DNA of 64,000 nucleotides from Gordonia soli NBRC 108243 (GTDB taxonomy: Bacteria > Actinomycetota > Actinomycetes > Mycobacteriales > Mycobacteriaceae). The stretch lies in the NCBI RefSeq assembly GCF_000334455.1, contig NZ_BANX01000030.1, positions 1-64,000 of the forward strand, given 5' to 3'. The position numbers and the translations under genes were made by a program. The notes under the pieces were generated by a model. It did not search any database. It saw only the letters and a list, made by a program, of their open reading frames with translations, and was not told the DNA's origin. The number at the start of each line of letters is the position of its first letter. Positions within the stretch are counted from its first letter, which is position 1. Of the stretch, positions 31,696 through 45,292 are shown piece by piece.

Positions 31696-33531
31696 TCAGC
31701 GGAGGTCGACGACCGCCGGCGAGGAGTCGTCACCGTACAAGGCGACGATCTCGGTCGCGTACTTGGTCGAGATCGGTGCGCGGCGGAGCTTCATCGTCGG
31801 CGTCAACTCATCCCCGCCCGGGTCCCACGCGGTGGGCACGATGGTGAAACGCTTGATCTGCTCGACGCGTGAGAGGGTCTGGTTACCCGTCCGGATGGCG
31901 GTGCTCACCTCGTCCACCACCTCCTGGCGCGACGACAACTGCACGATGTCGGCGTCGGGGATGTTCAGGGCCTTGGCTCGAGCGGCCGCCGCATCGGGGT
32001 CGAGCACGACCAACGCGGAGACATACGGCCGACCGTCACCGATCGCCACCGCCTGACCGATCAGCGAGGACGCGGCCTTCATCGCGTTCTCGATGTTGGT
32101 CGGCGACATGTTCTTACCCGCCTCGCTGATGATCAGTTCCTTCTTGCGGTCGACGATGGTCACGTTCCCGGCATCGTCGATCGTCGCGATGTCTCCGGTG
32201 GCCAGCCACCCGTCGGCATCGATGGTCTCGGCGGTCTTGTCGGGCTGCTTGCGGTACCCCTTCATCACGACAGGCCCACGGATCAGCAGCTCACCGTCGT
32301 CGGCGAGCTTCGTCTCGACGCCGGCCACCGGCTTGCCGACGGTCCCGATCTTGAGGTTCTCGGCCGTGGTCATGGTCGACACCCCGGTGGTCTCCGACAT
32401 CCCCCAGACCTCCAGCACCGGGATGCCGAGGCCGAGGAAGAAGGTGAGCACCTCCGGGGGGATCGCAGCTGCTCCGGACCCAGCAAAGGTCAACTGGTCC
32501 ATGCCGATCGCGGCGCGGACCTTGTGCAGCACCAGCTTGTCGGCGAGTCCGTGCTGCACGCCGCCGAGTGGACCGGTCCCGCGGCCCTCGAGGTGCGCCG
32601 CCGCCGAGCGTGCCCCGGCGTCGAGTGCCCACGCGGCCAGGTTCTTCTTGATCGGGCTCGACTCCTCACTCATCTTCGCCTCGATCCCCGCACGGATCTT
32701 CTGCCACACCCGCGGAACGCCGAAGAAGAACGTCGGTCGCACCTCCGGTAGCGCCGCCGCGATCTCGCGCGGGTCCGGCACCGTCGTCACCTGCACACCG
32801 CGCACCATGTTGGCTGCGTGGGACGACACGCGGTCGGCGATGTGTGCAGCAGGCAGATACGAGACGATCCGATCGTCGAATCCGACGTCGACGTGCTCGG
32901 CGAGCGCTGCGAGTTGGGCGATGATGTTGCGGTGCGTGATCTCCACGCCCTTCGGCGGTCCGGTCGTGCCGGACGTGTAGATCAGGGTGGCGAGATCGTC
33001 GGGCTCCACGGCGCGCCAAGATGCCTCGAAGTCGAATCCGTCGGGCGCGGAGGTCTTCTCTAGTTCGGCGAGGGTGGTGGCACCGCTGGCGGCCCCGTCG
33101 ACGACGATCGTCGTCTCGACCGCGGAATCGGCAGCGCGCACCGCGGGCAGGAAGACCTGCTCGGTGACGACGACCCGGTTCTCGGCGTTGCCGAACAGGT
33201 ACTCGATCTGCTGGGGCGAACTGGTGTTGTAGATCGAGAACGGCACCGCACCGAGGTGCAGCACCGCCGTGTCCACGAGGTGGAACTCCGGCCGGTTGGT
33301 GAGCATGATGCCGACGGTGTCGCCCCGCCCGACCCCGATACCTGCCAGGCCGCGCGCGATGGCCTCCACCCGTCGGGCATACTCCGCCCAGGTGATCTGC
33401 TGGATGCCACCGACGGTCCGCAGGGCGACCGCCGTGGGTCGCACCCGGACAGTCTCCTGGAACCCCTCCGGCAGGGTGCTGACCTGCACCCCGGTTTCGT
33501 GCGGGAACGTGATCGATGCAGCGCCGGACAT
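31696..33531 (-). CDS. Long-chain acyl-CoA synthetase (FadD-type AMP-binding enzyme)
   Basis: 611 aa. ANL-superfamily adenylating enzyme: P-loop LIYTSGTTGPPKGVEITH (about 188-205), VWGMSETTG (A5 motif), then WLATGDIATIDDAGN and RKKELIISEAGKNMSP (A7/A8 hinge), with the catalytic Lys in TPTMKLRRAPI near the C terminus. It activates fatty acids to acyl-AMP and then acyl-CoA. Length and the AGKNMSPTNIE motif match the FadD11/FadD15 group. It is a single-gene unit, read toward the anti-sigma gene. Confidence 0.93.
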   Translation of the reverse strand: MSGAASITFPHETGVQVSTLPEGFQETVRVRPTAVALRTVGGIQQITWAEYARRVEAIARGLAGIGVGRGDTVGIMLTNRPEFHLVDTAVLHLGAVPFSIYNTSSPQQIEYLFGNAENRVVVTEQVFLPAVRAADSAVETTIVVDGAASGATTLAELEKTSAPDGFDFEASWRAVEPDDLATLIYTSGTTGPPKGVEITHRNIIAQLAALAEHVDVGFDDRIVSYLPAAHIADRVSSHAANMVRGVQVTTVPDPREIAAALPEVRPTFFFGVPRVWQKIRAGIEAKMSEESSPIKKNLAAWALDAGARSAAAHLEGRGTGPLGGVQHGLADKLVLHKVRAAIGMDQLTFAGSGAAAIPPEVLTFFLGLGIPVLEVWGMSETTGVSTMTTAENLKIGTVGKPVAGVETKLADDGELLIRGPVVMKGYRKQPDKTAETIDADGWLATGDIATIDDAGNVTIVDRKKELIISEAGKNMSPTNIENAMKAASSLIGQAVAIGDGRPYVSALVVLDPDAAAARAKALNIPDADIVQLSSRQEVVDEVSTAIRTGNQTLSRVEQIKRFTIVPTAWDPGGDELTPTMKLRRAPISTKYATEIVALYGDDSSPAVVDLR

Positions 33532-33660
33532 GGGTAACCCCTCACCTGTGAACCTGTGGTGGGAATCACACTATGCGAGCCGCCGGGCTGTCTCGATAGG
33601 TTCCGAGAAGTTGGTAATCGGAAAGTAAAACTTGCCGCTCACAGCACCCGGTACGGACGA

Positions 33661-35592
33661 TCAGCCGCCTGCGGTGCTGGGCACCGGCCGCAACTCCCAG
33701 GTCCCGCCGCCGGTCAGTTCCAGGACCTCGGTGTGGTGCTGGTCGGTGCTGCTGCGATGGCTGATGGAGACGACGATGGTGGTCGGCAGTTCGGATCGGA
33801 TCAGCGTGTACAGCGAGAACTCCAATCCCTCGTCGACCGCCGACGTCGCCTCGTCCATGAAGACCACCTCGGGCTTGGTCAGCAGCACGCGGGCGAACGC
33901 CACCCGCTGCTGCTCGCCGGGAGACAGCACCTTGGACCAGTCCTGCTCCTCGTCCAGCCGCGACGTCAGGTGCGGGAGGAAGACCTTCTCCAGCACCGAG
34001 CGGATCGACTCGTCGCCGACGTCGTCGGGCAGCGCCGGGTAGGCGACCGCGGTACGCAGATCGCCGAGCGGGATGTACGGGATCTGCGACAGGAAGAGGG
34101 TGCGATCCCCTGCCGGTCGGCTGAACTCACCGTCGACGAACGGCCACAGACCGGCCAGGCCGCGCAACAACGTTGTCTTGCCCGAACCCGAGCGCCCCTT
34201 GACGACCAATGCGTCGCCGGGGGCGAGTGTCAGCGACAGGTCGCGGATCAACTCGTCGCCGTCGGGCGTGGTGATGTCGACGTCGGCCAGACGGACGGCG
34301 CGGTCGACGTCGACGGTCGTGATCTTCTTGAGCGACCTCGACGACTCGTCGGCGGACTGCAGGCCGTCGAGTCGAATGATGGAAGCGCGGAAATTGGTGA
34401 AGTCGGCGTACGACTCACGGAAGAACGACAATGCGTCGGCCATGTTGATGAAGGCGTCGGAGGTCTGGGTCATGTCGCCCAAGGTGATCCGACCGTCGAA
34501 GAAGCGGGGGGCCTGGACGACGTACGGCAGCACCCGGACCGTCTGGCTGATGATGAAGTTCCAACCGCTGAAGGCGATGCTCACGTAGATGATCCGCCAA
34601 TAGTTGGCGACGACGGCGGAGAAGCGTGACATGAGGCCGGCGTGCTCGACGCGCTCGCCACCGTAGAAGGCGACATTCTCGGCGCCGTCCCGAATTCGTA
34701 CCAGCGAGTACCGGAAGTTCGCCGTGAGGCGCTCGCGCCAGAAGTTCAATCGGATCAGTGGGCGACCGATCCAGAAAGCGATGACTGTCGCGACCAGAAC
34801 GAACATCAGGACCAACCAGACCATCATCCGCGGGATCTCGACGCCCAAGAGGTCCACCGGACCGGACAGGTTCCACAAGATGATCGTGAACGACACGATC
34901 GTCGCCACCGCCGGGATGAGGCCGTTGGAGGTGGATCCGCCGGATCCGAAGAATAGTCCTCGGCCGGTGGACGCGATGTTCGTGATGTCGGCTTCGATGC
35001 GCTGATCAGGGTTGTCGATGCCGGGCTGGATGTCGGCATCCTTGCTGGTGTCACCCAGATCGACGAAGCGGTTGCGGTAGAAGGCGTTGTCCTGCATCCA
35101 GTCCGCGGTGGCGCCTGCGGTGAGCCACCATCGCATCTTGATCTCGAACGCAGCGCCCAGATACAGCTCGATGAGCGTGCGGATCACGTGGATGGTGGCG
35201 AGGATGCCGAACACGGCCATGGAGTGCCAGAACGCCGACTTGCCGGCATCGAGCATGGCCTGACCGCCATCTCCTGCCGAGACTCCCTGGGCGATCGTCT
35301 GCATCGCGGTGAACAGATCGTTGCCGAAGTAGGAGAACAGCACGGTGATCCGGACGCCGAACAAGCCCAGCACGATCAGCACGATCACATAGGTCCACGC
35401 ACGGACGCGCGTCTCGCGCTCGGTGAAGAAGCCACCCACCAGGTTCCAGAACGGCCGCCCCCATCGGCTGTATCGAGCCAACAACCAGCCGAGGACCGCG
35501 ATGCTCACGACCGTGATCGCGAAGGCGATCGCCAGCCATCGGAGCGAGTTCCAGACCTCGTTTCCCCAATCGATGCTGTACTCCACCGACAC
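33661..35592 (-). CDS. bacA: ABC transporter, SbmA/BacA-type (Rv1819c-like)
   Basis: 643-aa fused permease-ATPase. The N-terminal half has about six membrane helices of the ABC_membrane_2/SbmA-BacA type (GGFFTERETRVRAWTYV, LNFWRERLTANFRYSLVRI). The C-terminal ATPase has Walker A GRSGSGKTT (about 469-477), signature LSPGEQQRVAFAR, Walker B VVFMDEATSAVD and switch His in SISHRSS. Length and architecture match M. tuberculosis Rv1819c, which imports vitamin B12 and other hydrophilic molecules; that substrate range is inferred by homology. Confidence 0.9.
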   Translation of the reverse strand: MSVEYSIDWGNEVWNSLRWLAIAFAITVVSIAVLGWLLARYSRWGRPFWNLVGGFFTERETRVRAWTYVIVLIVLGLFGVRITVLFSYFGNDLFTAMQTIAQGVSAGDGGQAMLDAGKSAFWHSMAVFGILATIHVIRTLIELYLGAAFEIKMRWWLTAGATADWMQDNAFYRNRFVDLGDTSKDADIQPGIDNPDQRIEADITNIASTGRGLFFGSGGSTSNGLIPAVATIVSFTIILWNLSGPVDLLGVEIPRMMVWLVLMFVLVATVIAFWIGRPLIRLNFWRERLTANFRYSLVRIRDGAENVAFYGGERVEHAGLMSRFSAVVANYWRIIYVSIAFSGWNFIISQTVRVLPYVVQAPRFFDGRITLGDMTQTSDAFINMADALSFFRESYADFTNFRASIIRLDGLQSADESSRSLKKITTVDVDRAVRLADVDITTPDGDELIRDLSLTLAPGDALVVKGRSGSGKTTLLRGLAGLWPFVDGEFSRPAGDRTLFLSQIPYIPLGDLRTAVAYPALPDDVGDESIRSVLEKVFLPHLTSRLDEEQDWSKVLSPGEQQRVAFARVLLTKPEVVFMDEATSAVDEGLEFSLYTLIRSELPTTIVVSISHRSSTDQHHTEVLELTGGGTWELRPVPSTAGG

Positions 35593-35708
35593 CTCCCCCT
35601 AGTACGTCCGGCCGACACGAATCGAGGAAGTCTAACCCGCGCCCCGCACGGTCACCGGGCAACGGTCGACCACGGCGACGGGAGATCGAAAAGCGTGCGG
35701 GCAGAAGG

Positions 35709-36311
35709 TCAGCGCACCGGACGCAGCACGGCGCCGGAGGTCAGCGCAGCGCGCCCCACAGTTTGTTGGAAGACGTCACCGACGCGCACGAGGTACGTGT
35801 CGCCACCGGCGCTGACACCGTCGATCGCGAACGGCAGGGCGCACCCGTGATCACCGCGAACCAGTGCGCGGGTCTCGGTACGCCCGAGTTCGTCGCCGGT
35901 CTCGCCGTAGACGCGTACCGCATCACCGAGCCGGATGATGCCGCCGGCGGTCGGCGCGCTCGCGGTCGCGCAGTCGACGATGATCTCACCCTTCGCGGTG
36001 AACTGCGACGACAGCACCGACCCCGAGGTGACTGCGGCGACCGCGATGACGGCGAGGAGCACCGCGGCGATCGAGCTCACCACGATCACGAGTGTGCGGG
36101 TGCTGCGCTGCCACGTACGTAGCGGCAGCGGGCCGCCCGGCCGAGGCCAGTATTCGGGTGGCGTCTGTGGTGCGTACTGCGGATGCGGGCATTGCTGACC
36201 CGAGTACTGCCCGCCGACGGTTGATGCATCCGGGGTCGCCGGCCCGGGGGCCGACGGGGTGACGGACGGCGTCCCGTCGCCGTGGGCCGAAGGCGGTTGG
36301 CCGGTGGTCAT
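35709..36311 (-). CDS. Single-pass membrane protein with Pro-rich cytoplasmic N terminus
   Basis: 200 aa. Residues 1-65 are Pro/Gly/Ser-rich (QYAPQTPPEYWPRPGGP); one membrane helix spans about 73-95 (TLVIVVSSIAAVLLAVIAVA). The C-terminal roughly 100 residues are extracytoplasmic and beta-rich with two Cys (VDCATAS, DHGCALPF) that could form a disulphide. No family is recognised. It lies 36 bp after tesB on the same strand and may be co-transcribed with it. Confidence 0.75.
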   Translation of the reverse strand: MTTGQPPSAHGDGTPSVTPSAPGPATPDASTVGGQYSGQQCPHPQYAPQTPPEYWPRPGGPLPLRTWQRSTRTLVIVVSSIAAVLLAVIAVAAVTSGSVLSSQFTAKGEIIVDCATASAPTAGGIIRLGDAVRVYGETGDELGRTETRALVRGDHGCALPFAIDGVSAGGDTYLVRVGDVFQQTVGRAALTSGAVLRPVR

Positions 36312-36347
36312 GCGAACAGTCTGCCAAAGGCCATCCGAGGTACCGCG

Positions 36348-37226
36348 TCAGCTCTTCGGCGGGAAGTACTTGATCAACGCTTCCTGCACGACCGAGGTGG
36401 CCAGGGTGCCGTCCCGGGTGAAGAACCGTCCCGAGCCGATGCCGCGCGATCCGGCGGCCACCGGTGACTCCGTCGCGTAGAGCATCCATTCGTCGAACCG
36501 GAACTCACGGTGGAACCACATCGAGTGATTCACCGTCGCCGCGAAGAGCCGGTCGATCCCCCAGGAGAGCCCGTGGGTGGTGATGACCGAGTCGAGCACC
36601 GTGGTGTCCGATGCGTAGCAGAGCGCCGCGACATGCAGGATCGGGTCGTCTGGGATGCGGCCGTCGGCGCGCATCCACACCCGGTTGTCGACCAACTTCT
36701 CCCCCGCCTCGCGTGCCTTCCAGGTGGGGTCGTTGGCGAAGCGGATGTCGATGGGGTGCAACGCGTTGACGAAGGTGGCGATCCGGTCCTCGAACCCTTT
36801 GAAGTGCTCGCCCAACGGGGGCAGTTCCTCGGGGTAAGGCACCTGCGGCACCTGAACGGCGTGTTCCAGTCCGGCGGTGTTGTCCTGGAACGCCACCAGC
36901 ATCGTGAAGATCTCGGAGTCATCCTGGACCGCGGTCACCTGCCGGTTGGCGAACGACTTGCCGTCTCGGAATCGGGCGACCCGGTACTCCATCGGCTTGT
37001 TCACGTCGCCGCCGCGGATGAAGTGTGCGTGCACGGCGTGAATCGGTGGGGTGCCGCGCGTCAACGTCCGCGCGGCAGCCACCACTCCTTGGCCGAGCAA
37101 CTGCCCACCGAAGGTCCGAGCCGTCTTCTGCTCGGGGTGCTGACCGACGAAGACGTCGTCGGACACCCGCTCGACGTCGAGCAAGGCGAGCAACTGGGCG
37201 AGATCCTCGGAATGTTCAGAGACCAT
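36348..37226 (-). CDS. tesB: Acyl-CoA thioesterase II
   Basis: 292 aa with a double hot-dog fold. The N-terminal hot-dog has TFGGQLLGQGVVAAARTL and HAVHAHFIRGGD; the C-terminal hot-dog has LCYASDTTVLDSVITTHGL (catalytic Asp of TesB enzymes) and NHSMWFHREFRFDEWMLY. It hydrolyses acyl-CoA to free acid and CoA, probably tuning acyl-CoA pools. In mycobacteria tesB also neighbours the pyruvate kinase gene, as here (36 bp from the pyk stop). Confidence 0.95.
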   Translation of the reverse strand: MVSEHSEDLAQLLALLDVERVSDDVFVGQHPEQKTARTFGGQLLGQGVVAAARTLTRGTPPIHAVHAHFIRGGDVNKPMEYRVARFRDGKSFANRQVTAVQDDSEIFTMLVAFQDNTAGLEHAVQVPQVPYPEELPPLGEHFKGFEDRIATFVNALHPIDIRFANDPTWKAREAGEKLVDNRVWMRADGRIPDDPILHVAALCYASDTTVLDSVITTHGLSWGIDRLFAATVNHSMWFHREFRFDEWMLYATESPVAAGSRGIGSGRFFTRDGTLATSVVQEALIKYFPPKS

Positions 37227-37262
37227 GGGAGGACACCCTAATGCCCGCCCCGCGGAGTCCGA

Positions 37263-38684
37263 TCAGTGATCCTGCTCGCCGATGCGGTGCACGTGGATCA
37301 GGTTGGTCGAGCCGACCGTCGCGGGCGGTGCGCCGGCGACGATCACCACGACATCACCGTCCTTGAGTCGCCCGATCTCCAACAGTTGGTTGTCGACCTG
37401 GTCGATCATCGCGTCGGTATCGGCGACGTGGTCGACGATGAAGGTCTCCGTGCCCCAGCTCAGCGCGAGCTGGCTGCGAACCTCCTGCAGCGGCGTGAAG
37501 GCCAGCAACGGCAGACGCGAGTGCAGGCGGGCCAGTCGGCGGACGGTGTCGCCGGACTGGGTGAAGGCGACCAGCGCCTTGACCTCCAACCGCTCACCGA
37601 TGTCGCGGGCAGCATAGGAGATTATGCCGCGCTTGGTACGCGGAACGTGGCTCAGCGGCGGCACATCCCGGCTGCCCGACTCGACGGCCCGAGCGATGCG
37701 GTCCATGGTGCTGACGGCTTCGAGCGGGAACTTGCCGACCGAGGTCTCGCCGGACAGCATCACGGCGTCGGCGCCGTCGAGGACGGCGTTGGCGACATCG
37801 GAGGCCTCGGCCCGGGTGGGCCGCGAGTTCTCGATCATCGACTCGAGCATCTGGGTCGCGACGATCACCGGCTTGGCGTTCTCGCGCGCCATCTGGATCG
37901 CCTTTTTCTGGACCAGCGGCACCTCCTCGAGCGGGAGCTCGACACCGAGGTCTCCGCGCGCGACCATGATCGCGTCGAAGGCCAGGACGATCGCCTCGAG
38001 GTTGTCGATCGCCTCGGGCTTCTCCAGCTTCGCGATCACCGGGACGCGACGACCGACGCGATCCATCACCTCATGGACGAGCTCGATGTCGGCGGGGCTG
38101 CGAACGAACGACAGCGCGATCAGGTCGACGCCGAGCCGCAACGCGAATTCGAGGTCGGCGATGTCCTTCTCGGAGAGCGCCGGAACGGACACGTTCATCC
38201 CCGGCAGGGAGAGGCCCTTGTTGTTGCTGACCGGTCCGCCCTCGGTGACCAGGCAGACGACGTCGGTGCCGTCGACCTCGGTGACCGTCAGGCCGACCTT
38301 GCCGTCGTCGACGAGCAGCCGATCGCCGGGTGCGGCATCGCGCGCGAGGTTCTTGTAGGTGGTCGAGACGCGGTCGTGGTCGCCGACGAGTTCGTCGACG
38401 GTGATCCGTACCGTCTCACCGTTTGCCCATTCGACCCGGCCCGAGCCCCCGAACCGACCGAGCCGGATCTTCGGCCCCTGCAGATCGGCGAGGATGCCGA
38501 CGGCCTTCCCGGACTTGTCGGTGGCCTTGCGGACCCGCGCGTACATCTCCGCATGGTCGTCGTGGGTGCCGTGGCTGAAGTTCAGACGAGCCACGTCCAT
38601 CCCACTCGCCACGAGCTCTTCGACTCGCTCGTCGGTGCCGGTCGCGGGACCGAGCGTGCAGACTATCTTGGTTCGCCTCGTCAC
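37263..38684 (-). CDS. pyk: Pyruvate kinase
   Basis: 473 aa from the GTG at 38684 (VTRRTKIVCTLGPATG, the normal N terminus); longer upstream frames are not protein-like. It contains the substrate and metal motifs GMDVARLNFSHG, VIAKLEKPEAIDNLEAIV (catalytic Lys), MVARGDLGVELPLEEVP and TQMLESMIENSRPTRAEA, then the C-terminal allosteric domain. It converts phosphoenolpyruvate and ADP to pyruvate and ATP. There is no Shine-Dalgarno sequence before the GTG, so a short or absent leader is possible. It is the last gene of the conserved block shared with Rv1617/Rv1618. Confidence 0.97.
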   Translation of the reverse strand: MTRRTKIVCTLGPATGTDERVEELVASGMDVARLNFSHGTHDDHAEMYARVRKATDKSGKAVGILADLQGPKIRLGRFGGSGRVEWANGETVRITVDELVGDHDRVSTTYKNLARDAAPGDRLLVDDGKVGLTVTEVDGTDVVCLVTEGGPVSNNKGLSLPGMNVSVPALSEKDIADLEFALRLGVDLIALSFVRSPADIELVHEVMDRVGRRVPVIAKLEKPEAIDNLEAIVLAFDAIMVARGDLGVELPLEEVPLVQKKAIQMARENAKPVIVATQMLESMIENSRPTRAEASDVANAVLDGADAVMLSGETSVGKFPLEAVSTMDRIARAVESGSRDVPPLSHVPRTKRGIISYAARDIGERLEVKALVAFTQSGDTVRRLARLHSRLPLLAFTPLQEVRSQLALSWGTETFIVDHVADTDAMIDQVDNQLLEIGRLKDGDVVVIVAGAPPATVGSTNLIHVHRIGEQDH

Positions 38685-38806
38685 TGTGGAGAGCTTAGTC
38701 GGCTCGTCATCCGCACTCCACGGGCGGAGGTACTTGTCATCGTCTCGCCACATGGAGTTTCGGCAGGTGATCAGCCCGTCCGTCATGGTCGTGAACACAA
38801 TGCACT

Positions 38807-38828
38807 CGACCCGCAGTCGGGCGGGTCG
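38807..38828 (-). terminator. Terminator hairpin after gltD
   Basis: CGACCCGC (38807-38814) and GCGGGTCG (38821-38828), 8-bp perfect stem with a 6-nt loop in the 171-bp gap between gltD and pyk. The tail on the minus strand is AGTGCATTGTGTT, only weakly T-rich. Confidence 0.6.
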
Positions 38829-38855
38829 GCGCGGCGCGTCCCGACGGTGTCGTGC

Positions 38856-40350
38856 TCATCGGACGCTGAGTGGCAAGGTCGCCGGCCGCACCGGCGACGG
38901 AAGATCCGACGACCCCATCAGGAACTCGTCGACCGACCGCGCGGTGGACCGTCCCTCCGCGATCGCCCACACCACCAGCGACGCACCCCGGTGCGCGTCA
39001 CCGCACACGAACACGCCCGGCGCATCGGTCTGCCAGTCGCTGCCGCACGAGAGCGCTCCGCGCCCGTTCGGCTCCAGCTCGAGGCCGGCCAAGAGCGGTC
39101 CGCGTTCGACCCCTTCGAAGCCGATCGCGAACAGCGCCAGATCGCACCGGATCTCGAACTCGTCGCCGATCGGGGTCACCACCCGACGACCGTCGGCCTC
39201 GCGACGCACCTCGACCTCGGCCAGCACCAGCGTCCGCACGTGGCCGGCATCGTCGCCGACGAACCGCTGCACTGCGACCTCGAAGCGACGCTCGCCGCCC
39301 TCGGCGTGCGCCGATGACGTCCGCATCACCAGTGGCCAGGTCGGCCACGGCGACCGGGTGTCGTCCCGGTCGGAGGGCAGCGCCGGGTTGTAGTCCAGCT
39401 GGACGACCGACGCGGCGCCTTGCCGATGTGCGGTGCCCAGGCAGTCGGCCCCGGTGTCGCCGCCGCCGATGATCACCACGTGCTTGCCCGCGGCGGTGAT
39501 CGCCGACGGTCCGTCGCCCTCGCATTCGCGGTTCGCCGGCACCAGGTGCTCCATCGCCAGGTGCACGCCGTCGAGCTCCCGGCCGGGCACCAGATTGTCC
39601 CGGGCCACCAGTGCGCCGACCGCCAGCACCACCGCGTCGTGACGCGACCGCAGCTCCTCGACCGTCAGGTCGGTGCCGACGTCACAGCCGACCACGAACT
39701 CGGTCCCCTCGGCGCGCATCTGCGACACCCGCCGGTCGATGTCGGACTTCTGGAGCTTGTATTCCGGGATGCCGTACCGGAGCAGACCACCGATCCGGTC
39801 GTCGCGCTCGTAGACGGTCACGACGTGACCGGCGCGGGTGAGTTGCTGAGCGGCCGCCAGACCCGCGGGCCCCGACCCGACCACCGCCACCGACCGTCCC
39901 GACCTCGACGCGGGCGCCTCGGGGTGGATGAACCCCTCCGCCCACGATTGCTCCGCGATGGTCTTCTCGATGCGTTTGATCGTGACGCTGCCGCCGGTCG
40001 TTGCCTCCGAGATCGAGAGGACGCACGCCGCCTCGCACGGCGCCGGACACACCATCCCGGTGAATTCGGGGAAGTTGTTGGTGGCATGGAGGCGACTGCT
40101 CGCCGCATCCCACCGACCGCGACGGACCAGGTCGTTCCACTCGGGTATCAGGTTGCCCAGTGGGCAGCCCGCGGTGCCGGAGTGGCAGAACGGGATACCG
40201 CAGTCCATGCAACGGCGCCCCTGCTCGGCCACTTCGTCGAGGGTCCGCAACGCGTCCTCATGGGCGTAGACGTCCGCCCAGTCGTGGATGCGTTCGTCGG
40301 CCGGCCGGTAAGCCGCCTCGTGCTTGCCGACTTCCAGAAAACCGCGCGGA

Positions 40351-40358
<8 letters not shown>
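38856..40358 (-). CDS. gltD: Glutamate synthase (NADPH) small subunit
   Basis: 500 aa from the GTG at 40358, which overlaps the gltB stop by 8 nt. The N-terminal region has the Cys motifs [12 protein letters not shown]...CPLGN and [11 protein letters not shown] for low-potential [4Fe-4S] clusters. FAD-binding [20 protein letters not shown] and NADPH-binding [17 protein letters not shown] follow. It passes electrons from NADPH to the large subunit for glutamate synthesis from glutamine and 2-oxoglutarate. Coupled translation with gltB gives stoichiometric subunits. Confidence 0.97.
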
Positions 40359-44922
<4,564 letters not shown>

Positions 44923-45292
44923 CGCTACCTCCACATCCGACCCGTCGTCGGGGCCGCGAGCTGATGTCCTCAGGACAGCACTGGCCCGTGGAGAGTCATG
45001 GTGTCGGAACATCGCGAACGAAGGCAGGAGGGGCTGACCTGCACACCGTGACGCCCCCACTGTATCCGAAGCCCGGGCCGATGCTCGGTTCTCCCGGATG
45101 GCGGCGCGCAGCGAGCGAGGTGGCCGACCGATCGCGCCGGTGTCGGGGTCGAGACAGCACCGGGTGTCCAGGGGTGGCAGATCGTGTTCCTGGAGTCCAT
45201 GCGCACGATCGACGAGTCGGAGCGCACGATCAACGGTCAAGGACAGCTGCGGTGGCGTGACCTCGCGGCCAGATGGTGAAGGGCGCAGGTGA
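44923..45292. other. Leader and promoter region of gltB
   Basis: 370-bp gap between lgt and gltB, with no gene seen. It contains a direct repeat, GCGCACGATC at 45201-45210 and 45222-45231, 21 bp apart (two helical turns), a possible regulator site. A TACAGT-like -10 on the minus strand lies at 45059-45064. No riboswitch fold was recognised. Confidence 0.4.

Noticed and set aside
37266..39317. Long plus-strand open frame over pyk and gltD
   Set aside because: Antisense to two certain genes; no ribosome site or family.
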